From: Desulfobacterales bacterium
GTDB lineage: Bacteria > Desulfobacterota > Desulfobacteria > Desulfobacterales > JAUWMJ01
Length of the DNA stretch: 5,220 nucleotides
Assembly: GCA_030613225.1 (NCBI GenBank)
Contig: JAUWMJ010000264.1
Location: 1 to 5,220 of the forward strand
Direction: 5' to 3'
Shown here: piece by piece, positions 1 to 5,026 of the stretch
Layout of the letters: each line of letters begins with the position of its first letter
Numbering within the stretch: position 1 is the stretch's first letter
Translations under genes and position numbers: made by a program
The notes under the pieces: generated by a model
Told to the model about the DNA's origin: nothing
The model's input: only the letters and a program-made list of their open reading frames with translations
Database searches by the model: none

Positions 1-1
1 T

Positions 2-406
2 ATTATTGTCACGGCCGGCGGAAAGAATATTACCCCCCAGTACATAGAGAATAAACTTAAAGCAAGTGTTTATATAAATGATGCGGTGGTGATCGGTGAC
101 CGGAGGAAGTTTCTTTCATGCCTTATTATGATTGACGAAGATAACGTGGTCAAATTTGCACAGGATAATAAAATTCAATTTTCAACCTATAAGGACCTGA
201 CCCAGGATTCCGGGATAAAAAAATTGATTCAAAAAGAAGTTGATGCGGTAAATGAAACCCTTGCCCGGGTTGAAAACATAAGAAAATTTACAATTCTGCC
301 TAAAAAGCTCTACGAGGAAGACGGGGAAGTTACTCCCACAATGAAGGTAAAGCGAAAGTTCGTTAATGAAGCCTTTAGTGATTTGATTGAAAGCATGTAT
401 AGCTGA
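2..406 (+). CDS. AMP-forming acyl-CoA synthetase (long-chain fatty acid--CoA ligase type), C-terminal 134 residues only
   Basis: The open frame enters from the left edge and ends at TGA 404-406, so only the C-terminal subdomain of the adenylate-forming ligase is present. It begins with the conserved AGGKNITPQYIE stretch (visible residues 5-16) that follows the hinge in long-chain acyl-CoA synthetases. A VVIGDRRKFLSCLI segment comes next, and TPTMKVKRK near the end holds the family's catalytic lysine (visible residue 115), needed for adenylation. Known family role: ATP-dependent activation of a fatty acid to acyl-AMP and then acyl-CoA, usually at the cytoplasmic membrane face, feeding beta-oxidation or lipid synthesis. 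Chain-length preference cannot be read because the acyl pocket lies in the missing N-terminal part. The frame is open well before the first in-frame GTG at position 86, so that GTG is not the real start. Nothing looks broken. No downstream gene follows closely, so it probably ends its transcript. Confidence 0.92.
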   Translation: MIVTAGGKNITPQYIENKLKASVYINDAVVIGDRRKFLSCLIMIDEDNVVKFAQDNKIQFSTYKDLTQDSGIKKLIQKEVDAVNETLARVENIRKFTILPKKLYEEDGEVTPTMKVKRKFVNEAFSDLIESMYS

Positions 407-425
407 TGAATTCGTAAAAAGCTAT

Positions 426-451
426 GTTATGCCGCTTCGCTGCACTGTAAC
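426..451. repeat. Small hairpin-forming sequence downstream of the ligase gene
   Basis: GTTA (426-429) pairs with TAAC (448-451), TGC (430-432) with GCA (442-444), and GC (434-435) with GC (439-440) around a TTC loop. There is one C/T mismatch and a three-base CTG bulge on the right arm. No T-run follows, so it is unlikely to be an intrinsic terminator. It may be an RNA-stabilising hairpin or a palindromic insertion in the spacer. Pairing is read by eye and no folding energy was calculated. Confidence 0.4.
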
Positions 452-523
452 CTAAAATAACTAAATCATAACCTTTTAATAAATATCAAGTTTACGAGTT
501 TGTTTTGAACCGCAGAATATCTG

Positions 524-546
524 CCTGTGCGTTGCACGCAGACAGG
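524..546. repeat. GC-rich palindromic repeat, REP/MITE-like
   Basis: CCTG (524-527) and TGCG (528-531) pair with CAGG (543-546) and CGCA (537-540), leaving a TTGCA loop and a two-base GA bulge. The GC content contrasts sharply with the surrounding AT-rich spacer. If about 27 bases centred here are removed, the flanks join as CAGAATAT then CGAACAAGG. That junction reads like one continuous spacer repeat, so the hairpin may be an insertion into an older repeat. The structure is seen in the sequence; the insertion history is inference. Confidence 0.5.
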
Positions 547-710
547 TCGAACAAGGAATAATGAATGAGGCCCAATTTAAAGGAACTGACACCGTTTCAA
601 ACAGAAATCTTCGCAGTTAGTTTTGAAATTGGATCGACAGGATATTACGTTTAATTTTTTCGAGGCCATCTTATCTTGCTTTTTTTTCAATATTCAAATA
701 AGACATCTCC

Positions 711-977
711 ATGCGTTATGATGAAAAACCGATATACAGAAGACTGATTATCCCATGGTTCGACTCTAAGGCCACATGCTTTTTTGTCATGTTTTTTATG
801 CTTGTGGTCACTCTGTTTGCACTTATGGGTCTTGATGTAGCGTATGAGAAAGTCGAACATCATCGCCATATGTGGGTACCTTTTCTTCTCATACTAATGA
901 GTACATGGGTTTTTGTTTCGACCTCAATCCGTCTGATAAGACGATACAAACACCATTCTTCGAAATATTTCGATTAA
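711..977 (+). CDS. Small two-helix membrane protein, 88 residues, unknown function
   Basis: I do not recognise a named family. The protein has a basic N-terminal segment (MRYDEKPIYRR), a hydrophobic helix at about residues 21-41, a short polar, histidine-rich loop at about 42-54 (EKVEHHRHM), a second helix at about 55-74, and a basic tail (RLIRRYKHH). By the positive-inside rule both ends should face the cytoplasm, giving a helical hairpin in the inner membrane. Residue patterning supports this strand; a shorter open frame on the opposite strand over the same bases has none. ATG 711 is the only start that keeps the basic N-terminus. No good Shine-Dalgarno sequence precedes it, so translation may be weak. 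It is convergent with the thioredoxin gene, whose stop lies 28 bases away, and is not in an obvious operon. No catalytic motif is visible. I am fairly sure it is a gene and cannot assign a function. Confidence 0.65.
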   Translation: MRYDEKPIYRRLIIPWFDSKATCFFVMFFMLVVTLFALMGLDVAYEKVEHHRHMWVPFLLILMSTWVFVSTSIRLIRRYKHHSSKYFD

Positions 978-1005
978 AAACCTGATGAACCGGTTTCAAA
1001 ACGTT

Positions 1006-1443
1006 TTAATCCTCCTTTTTTGCACTAATGTCCTCTGGAATTGATTTCAGAATTTTCATAAACGGATCAGGCGGAATATAACCTTTGCGGCGCCCGATTA
1101 TATCACCATTTTTAAAAAGAAACCAGTTATCCGGGAGGGCGCTCACACCGTACTTATAAGATATTTTTGTTTCTTTCTCTGTATCGACCTTTATGGAAAT
1201 AAAGTATTTATTAAGATAAGAAATCACCGCAGGATTTCTAAAAGTCTTTTTTTCCATCACCTTGCAGTAAACACACCAGTCGGCATGGAAATTTATATAT
1301 ATTCTTTTCCCTTCCGAATGCCCACTGGCTATTCCCTCATCATAGGAATACCATTTAATGCTTTCTGAAAAGGCAAAGGTGTCCGGCAGTAACACCATCA
1401 AAATAACAGCCGAAATGACAAAACTGATAAGTTTTCGTTTCAT
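1006..1443 (-). CDS. Exported thioredoxin-fold protein (thioredoxin_7/DUF255-like), 145 residues
   Basis: An N-terminal signal sequence (MKRK, a hydrophobic core at about residues 5-20, a likely cut after TFA at 22-24) predicts export to the periplasm, possibly staying membrane-anchored. The mature part is a single thioredoxin domain. It has FHADWCVYCK with Cys57 and Cys60 as the redox pair, a KKTFRNPAVISYLN helix, an IKVDTEKE strand, and VSALPDNWF with the cis-proline (Pro104) opposite the active site. A FKNGDIIGRRKGY strand-turn segment closes the fold. This order is typical of the small family related to the C-terminal domain of DsbD, and suggests thiol-disulfide exchange on periplasmic proteins; the partner is not visible. 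I chose ATG 1443 over an in-frame GTG at 1479 because it puts the lysine-rich n-region at the N-terminus. Neither start has a strong Shine-Dalgarno. The gene lies 311 bases downstream of proC on the same strand, too far for an obvious operon. Confidence 0.88.
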   Translation of the reverse strand: MKRKLISFVISAVILMVLLPDTFAFSESIKWYSYDEGIASGHSEGKRIYINFHADWCVYCKVMEKKTFRNPAVISYLNKYFISIKVDTEKETKISYKYGVSALPDNWFLFKNGDIIGRRKGYIPPDPFMKILKSIPEDISAKKED

Positions 1444-1496
1444 ATGTAATATTTCGTAAAATAAAGTGTAGGCGTTCACGGGTTCAGAGGTTTACC

Positions 1497-1519
1497 CGCC
1501 TTTGGCGGCGCCATAGGCG
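1497..1519. repeat. Nested GC-rich palindrome inside the left end of the element
   Basis: CGCCTTTGGCG (1497-1507) and CGCCATAGGCG (1509-1519) are inverted copies with one mismatch, separated by a single G. Each 11-base arm is itself a small palindrome (CGCC/GGCG). The site can therefore fold as one long hairpin or as two adjacent small ones. No T-run follows on either strand, so it does not look like an intrinsic terminator. Confidence 0.55.
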
Positions 1520-1721
1520 ACCAGGGTTCAAGGTTCCATTTTCGTTCCCGGACTGCATTTAGAACGTGTATTTATAAGAAAAGCGTCATCTTCGACAGAC
1601 CTAATCCAAAATTTAGAGCCAAATTGGCAATTACTTTGAAAAATGACCATGTTCAACCAGGACTTTGGGTCTTCAACGCCTTCTTTTCCCTTAACCCTGA
1701 ACGTTGAATCGTGTCGAAGAT

Positions 1722-1734
1722 CCCGCTGGGCGGG
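1722..1734. repeat. Short GC hairpin near the right end of the element
   Basis: CCCGC (1722-1726) pairs with GCGGG (1730-1734) across a TGG loop. It lies 21 bases past the proC stop in the direction of proC transcription, but has no U-tract after it, so it is a poor intrinsic terminator. It could still protect the 3' end of the proC transcript. Its mirror position relative to the 1497-1519 palindrome suggests both belong to the same repeat element. Confidence 0.4.
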
Positions 1735-1754
1735 GAACCTGTGAACGGTTACCA

Positions 1755-2597
1755 TTAATCATTGTTAAAGTTTTTCAGCATCATCTCTCCCAGTTCTTTG
1801 GATCGCGCTGTAGCGGCTTCCACGGCATTGATAAGGGTGGTGCGAAGTCCCCCTTTTTCCAAAGTATGGATGCCTGCAATCGCCGTCCCGCCGGGCGACG
1901 TAACCCTGTCTTTTAACTGCCCGGGATGTTCTTTTGTTTCCATTAATAATTTTGCAGCTCCCAGAATTGTCTGGGATGAAAGAAAAAGTGCGTCTTTTCT
2001 GGAAAGACCCATCTTTACCCCTGCATCGGCAAGAGCATCGACAATTAAAAAAATATACGCAGGGCCACTGCCGCTTAATCCTGTGATGGCATCCATTAGA
2101 ATATTTTCTTCAATAAAAACGCTCTTGCCGACAGAGTCGAAGATAGCCTTGGCCAGTTTGATATCATCCTTGAGGGTATGCTTTCCGGCAGCAATGGCTG
2201 TAGCACCCTCTTTAACAAAAGCAGCGATATTCGGCATGACACGAACAAGACGCAGTTCTTTATTTACACAAGATTCTATGGCTGCCAAGGGGACACCTGC
2301 GGCAATTGAGATTACAAGTTTGGACATATCCAGACAGGAAGCTGTTTCTTTCAATACCGGAGCCAGAATCTGGGGCTTGACGGAATAGATTATAATTTCA
2401 GATTGTTTGATGGCATCTATGTTGTTTGTTGTAGTAACGACTCCATATTTATCCTTGATTGATTCAAGAGTATCTTCCCGAACATCCGTGCAGATGATAT
2501 TATCAGGACTCGATGTTTGGGAAGAAACAAGTCCGCTTACAAGGGCTTCTCCCATATTTCCTGTGCCGATAATACCGATTTTCTTGTCTTTCAGCAT
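1755..2597 (-). CDS. proC: Pyrroline-5-carboxylate reductase (ProC), 280 residues
   Basis: Catalyses the last step of proline biosynthesis, NAD(P)H-dependent reduction of 1-pyrroline-5-carboxylate to L-proline, in the cytoplasm. The N-terminal Rossmann fold carries GIIGTGNMGEAL (residues 8-19) for dinucleotide binding and SVKPQ (72-76). RVMPN (119-123) is the conserved linker region. The C-terminal helical dimer domain has the family signature: TGLSGSGPAY at 172-181, then HPGQLKDRVTSPGGTAIAG at 224-242, which binds substrate. At 280 residues it has the usual family length, with no missing motif or frameshift. ATG 2597 is well supported by a Shine-Dalgarno AAGGAG (plus-strand 2608-2613) ten bases upstream. 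It is transcribed divergently from the AOR gene and appears to be a single gene; a promoter candidate is listed separately. The function call is secure from motifs alone. Confidence 0.97.
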   Translation of the reverse strand: MLKDKKIGIIGTGNMGEALVSGLVSSQTSSPDNIICTDVREDTLESIKDKYGVVTTTNNIDAIKQSEIIIYSVKPQILAPVLKETASCLDMSKLVISIAAGVPLAAIESCVNKELRLVRVMPNIAAFVKEGATAIAAGKHTLKDDIKLAKAIFDSVGKSVFIEENILMDAITGLSGSGPAYIFLIVDALADAGVKMGLSRKDALFLSSQTILGAAKLLMETKEHPGQLKDRVTSPGGTAIAGIHTLEKGGLRTTLINAVEAATARSKELGEMMLKNFNND

Positions 2598-2643
2598 GGC
2601 TTGAATTCTCCTTAATTTTATGATGTATTAATCAAATTCCAGT

Positions 2644-2672
2644 ACATTAGAGTTTGAACTTTTTTTAGTCAA
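2644..2672 (-). promoter_or_regulatory. Candidate sigma-70 promoter for proC
   Basis: On the minus strand, TTGACT (2672-2667, 5 of 6 to the -35 consensus) is followed after exactly 17 bases by TAATGT (2649-2644, 3 of 6 to the -10). It lies about 47 bases upstream of the proC start codon, leaving a short leader with the Shine-Dalgarno. The -35 and spacing are good and the -10 is poor, so this is a moderate call made by eye. Confidence 0.4.
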
Positions 2673-2705
2673 GTAAAAATAGAAGGATATCTGTCTGATC
2701 ATTTA

Positions 2706-2752
2706 AAGGGGACTTTATTTTAAAAAGGTAAAACCTTTAAGTCCCTTCTTTT
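2706..2752 (+). promoter_or_regulatory. Two-tier hairpin followed by a T-rich tract, upstream of the AOR gene
   Basis: An outer stem pairs A2707-T2715 with A2739-T2747 (core GGGACTT/AAGTCCC, one G-T pair, nine pairs in all). After an eight-base one-sided bulge, a second stem AAAGGT (2724-2729)/ACCTTT (2733-2738) with an AAA loop stacks directly on it. TTCTTTT (2746-2752) overlaps the base of the outer stem and runs past it, giving a terminator-like shape in the plus direction. It lies about 135 bases before the AOR start and outside proC transcription from the predicted promoter. It could therefore be an attenuator in a long AOR leader, a terminator for stray transcription, or a protein-binding palindrome. 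It does not resemble the Moco/Tuco riboswitch as I know it. Confidence 0.4.
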
Positions 2753-2831
2753 AAGATGATTTATTATGATTTTATTTTTCCAAATGCGTTTACCCTTGCA
2801 ATATTTCTTTAAATCCTTTTCTTTTTTTACT

Positions 2832-2850
2832 GAGAATGATATTCGGAATC
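2832..2850 (+). promoter_or_regulatory. Fur-box-like site upstream of the AOR gene
   Basis: This 19-base site matches the classical Fur consensus (GATAATGATAATCATTATC) at 14 of 19 positions: 5 of 6 in the first hexamer, 5 of 6 in the second, the central C, and 3 of 6 in the last. It includes the local palindrome GAATGATATTC. It sits 37 bases before the AOR start codon, where a bound repressor could block transcription. Iron control of an iron-sulfur, tungsten-pterin enzyme is plausible, but AT-rich spacers give such matches by chance and no Fur gene is in view. Confidence 0.25.
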
Positions 2851-2887
2851 TGCCCGTTCATTTCAAAAAAAACACAGGAGTGTAATT

Positions 2888-5023
2888 ATGACTGAATTAA
2901 AAATGAAAGAGGTTAAAACAACAAGCTATAAAAGACCAGACATCGAAAAAGGATATACAAATCAAACGCTGCATATCAATATTTCCGATTCAGCTGTTTT
3001 AATCAAGCCGGTCTCAAAAAAAATGAAAGAAGTATTTATCGGCGGCAAAGGCTTTGACCTCTGGCTGCTGTGGAATGCCGTTAAACCTGATACTAAATGG
3101 AATTCCTCCGAAAACGAGATTTGTATCGCATCCGGTCCTCTGGGAGGAACTCCCGTTTATCCGGGTTCAGGGAAAAGTATCGTAACAACTATTTCTCCAA
3201 CAACCGGCTCTGTTATAGATTCCAACGTGGGTGGATATTTCGGCCCTTACCTTAAATTTGCCGGGTTCGATGCACTGGAAGTCCAGGGAAAAGCTTCAGG
3301 GGATGTTGTGATTTTTATAGACGGCATAGACAAAAAGATTCAAATTTTAGAGACATCCGGATTACCTGACGATTCTTATGAGATATCAGCCATTCTGACG
3401 GAACACTTTGGAAAAGGAAAATCCCGCAACATTTCCGTGGTTTCCACAGGACCGGGAGCAAAACATGCACTTATCGGATGCCTGAACTTTTCGTGGTACG
3501 ACGCAAAGCGTAAACAGACAAGATATAAACAGGCAGGACGTGGCGGGATAGGAACCGTCTTTGCTGATAAGGGAATAAAGGCTATTGTGGTACGCTGGGA
3601 TACCGTAACCGTGAATACAAACAATCCGGCGGATAAGACGGCGCTAAAAGAAGTTGCAAGAATGCATTCCCGTGAAATTGTCGAGCTGGACCCAAAACAA
3701 AATGAAATGGCCAAAATCGGCACAACACACCTTGTCACGATTATGAATGACCACGACCTGCTCCCCACAAACAACTTCAGGTATGGCCGTCATCCGGAAG
3801 CTCACAATCTTGGCCAGGAAGTGTACAGACGCATGTTCGACAAGGGGTTTGACGGATGCTGGATGGGCTGCACGGTTGCCTGTGCACACGGCGTCAAGGA
3901 TTTCGTGCCCCTCACAGGACCTTACAAAGGAAGGAAAGTCTTTGTTGACGGGCCCGAGTATGAGACCATTGCGGGTTGTGGATCCAATCTGGAAATTTTC
4001 GATCCCCATTTTGTTCTCGAAATGAATTTTTATTGTGACACATATGGTCTTGATACAATTTCAGTGGGAACCGGGATTGCTTTTGCCATGGAATGTTTTG
4101 AAACGGGTATGATTAACGAGTCTCATACCGGTGGTTTGGATCTTTCATTTGGAAATCGGCTGACAGCACTCGCTCTGGTTCACCAAATGGCCGAGGGAAA
4201 AGGTTTTGGCCAAATTGTCGGTCAGGGTATTCGTAAAATGAAGGAGATCTTCAATAAAGACTATGGCGCGGATAAAGCTGCAATGGAGGACATCGGCATG
4301 GAAGCAAAAGGGCTTGAGTTCTCCGAGTATATAACCAAAGAATCACTTGCACAGCAGGGAGGCTATGGCCTTGCGCTCAAAGGCCCGCAGCATGATGAGG
4401 CATGGCTGATCTTTCTTGACATGGTGCATAATTTTATGCCGACCTTTGAGAAGAAGGCGGAAGCCCTGCACTGGTTTCCCATGTTTCGCACATGGTTCAG
4501 CCTGTGCGGCCTGTGCAAACTTCCGTGGAACGATATTGTACCGGAAGACAACAAAGACACACCGGAGCCTGCAAAAGTTATGAAACATGTTAAGTGGTAT
4601 GCCGACTATTTTGCTGCTGTTACCGGTAGACGTACTGATCCGGACGATATAATTTCCATGAGTGAAGCAGTATATAACTTCCAGCGCATTTTTAACTTAA
4701 AAATGGGGTTTGGCCGGCGCAGCCATGACAAAATTCCATACCGTGCTGTCGGACCGGTAACAGAGGGTGAGTATGAGTCACGTATTAAGCGATATGACAA
4801 CCAACTGGTGGAGAAACACAAGGTCGATATTGCAGGCAAGTCCACTCAAGAAAAGGTGGCCATATTACGCAAGATTCGCGAAAAACAGTATGAAAAATTA
4901 ACGGATGCGGTATACAGGCGCAGGGGGTGGACAAACGACGGCATACCGAGTGTTGAAACCGTAAAGCGCCTTGGTATAGATTTTTCCGAGGTTCTGGATT
5001 TGCTCGAATCTCACGGGGTTTAA
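2888..5023 (+). CDS. Aldehyde ferredoxin oxidoreductase (AOR) family tungsten enzyme, possibly BamB-like branch, 711 residues
   Basis: The family oxidises or reduces carboxyl-level substrates (aldehyde/acid, or aromatic acyl-CoA for BamB) using a metal bis-pterin and a [4Fe-4S] cluster in the cytoplasm. The N-terminal AFOR domain (about 22-240) shows IGGKGFDLWLLW (51-62), ASGPLGGTPVYPGSGKS (81-97), DSNVGGYFGPYLKFAGFDAL (111-130) and AGRGGIGTV (216-224). Cluster ligands are likely Cys324, Cys328 and Cys332 (GCWMGCTVACAHG) plus Cys540 or Cys543 (SLCGLCKLPW). VDGPEYET (353-360) is the conserved active-site loop. The C-terminus has LTDAVYRRRGW (671-681). AORs are usually about 600-620 residues. 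Here there is a lysine-rich N-terminal extension of about 22 residues and a long charged segment at about 625-670, which together with GGKGF...LW resembles BamB as I remember it. ATG 2888 has AGGAG seven bases upstream. A MoaD-like gene follows at once. Family is certain; substrate and metal are inferred. Confidence 0.93.
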   Translation: MTELKMKEVKTTSYKRPDIEKGYTNQTLHINISDSAVLIKPVSKKMKEVFIGGKGFDLWLLWNAVKPDTKWNSSENEICIASGPLGGTPVYPGSGKSIVTTISPTTGSVIDSNVGGYFGPYLKFAGFDALEVQGKASGDVVIFIDGIDKKIQILETSGLPDDSYEISAILTEHFGKGKSRNISVVSTGPGAKHALIGCLNFSWYDAKRKQTRYKQAGRGGIGTVFADKGIKAIVVRWDTVTVNTNNPADKTALKEVARMHSREIVELDPKQNEMAKIGTTHLVTIMNDHDLLPTNNFRYGRHPEAHNLGQEVYRRMFDKGFDGCWMGCTVACAHGVKDFVPLTGPYKGRKVFVDGPEYETIAGCGSNLEIFDPHFVLEMNFYCDTYGLDTISVGTGIAFAMECFETGMINESHTGGLDLSFGNRLTALALVHQMAEGKGFGQIVGQGIRKMKEIFNKDYGADKAAMEDIGMEAKGLEFSEYITKESLAQQGGYGLALKGPQHDEAWLIFLDMVHNFMPTFEKKAEALHWFPMFRTWFSLCGLCKLPWNDIVPEDNKDTPEPAKVMKHVKWYADYFAAVTGRRTDPDDIISMSEAVYNFQRIFNLKMGFGRRSHDKIPYRAVGPVTEGEYESRIKRYDNQLVEKHKVDIAGKSTQEKVAILRKIREKQYEKLTDAVYRRRGWTNDGIPSVETVKRLGIDFSEVLDLLESHGV

Positions 5024-5026
5024 ACA

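Larger units (their letters stand above)
407..710. other. Non-coding spacer between ligase and small membrane protein gene
   Basis: No convincing coding region is present. The spacer is AT-rich but contains two compact GC-rich hairpins, at 426-451 and 524-546. A 7-bp inverted pair, TCGTAAA (412-418) and TTTACGA (491-497), brackets the first hairpin. The stretch from 512 to 570 reads like a run of short GAAC/GAAT/ATGAAT-type units, a style I associate with dispersed intergenic repeats of Desulfobacterales genomes (recollection, not searched). A run of eight T at 680-687 precedes the next gene without a strong hairpin in front of it, so I do not call a terminator. No clear sigma-70 promoter with good spacing was found for the gene at 711. 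Confidence 0.6.
1468..1752. repeat. MITE-like composite element with imperfect terminal inverted repeats
   Basis: The left end (1468-1485) and the reverse complement of the right end (1735-1752) match at 15 of 18 positions. Within them the 13-base cores CGTTCACGGGTTC and CGTTCACAGGTTC differ by one base. Just inside each end sits a GC-rich hairpin (1497-1519 and 1722-1734). A second, looser inverted pair lies further in: GGTTCAAGGTTCC near 1525-1537 against CCCTGAACGTTGAA near 1695-1708. The central part of roughly 150 bases appears unique, with no coding signal. The symmetric plan fits a small non-autonomous mobile element or a cluster of GAACC-type spacer repeats in opposite orientations. 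No clear target-site duplication is visible. The right end stops 2 bases short of the proC stop codon. Confidence 0.5.
1444..1754. other. Non-coding spacer between proC and the thioredoxin gene
   Basis: Almost all of it is occupied by the 285-bp inverted-repeat element annotated at 1468-1752. An open frame of 75 codons crosses part of it on the minus strand, but its composition follows the repeats and it has no recognisable domain, so I do not call it. On the minus strand a TATAAA hexamer (1571-1576) lies 16 bases from a poor -35, CTGTCG (1593-1598, 3 of 6). This could start a thioredoxin transcript but is weak. Confidence 0.6.

Noticed and set aside
687..869. 60-codon open frame on the minus strand opposite the small membrane protein
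   Set aside because: Low-complexity lysine/histidine composition with no structure; the plus-strand frame shows coherent transmembrane helices and charge topology.
976..996. Possible terminator between the convergent membrane-protein and thioredoxin genes (AAACC/GGTTT stem)
   Set aside because: The stem has only five AT-biased pairs. A T-tract exists only in the minus direction and overlaps the stem, so it is too weak to call.
1444..1479. Upstream GTG start for the thioredoxin-fold protein (12 extra residues)
   Set aside because: It would bury the MKRK signal-peptide start inside the protein and has no better ribosome site than ATG 1443.
1528..1755. 75-codon open frame on the minus strand between proC and the thioredoxin gene
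   Set aside because: It runs through the inverted-repeat element, has no domain-like patterning, and its ends are made of repeat sequence; it shares the junction with the proC stop only by chance.
1762..2388. 208-codon plus-strand open frame inside proC
   Set aside because: It is antisense to an unmistakable proC with all family motifs; its residues are a by-product of proC codons.
2785..2800. Possible sigma-54 promoter for the AOR gene (TTGCA at 2796-2800)
   Set aside because: The -12 part is good but the essential GG of the -24 part is missing at the right distance (GC is found at 2786-2787).
2680..2887. Moco/Tuco riboswitch upstream of the AOR gene
   Set aside because: Looked for because such RNAs precede some pterin-enzyme genes. 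The leader is AT-rich and the hairpin at 2706-2747 does not show the GC-rich conserved core I know for this class.
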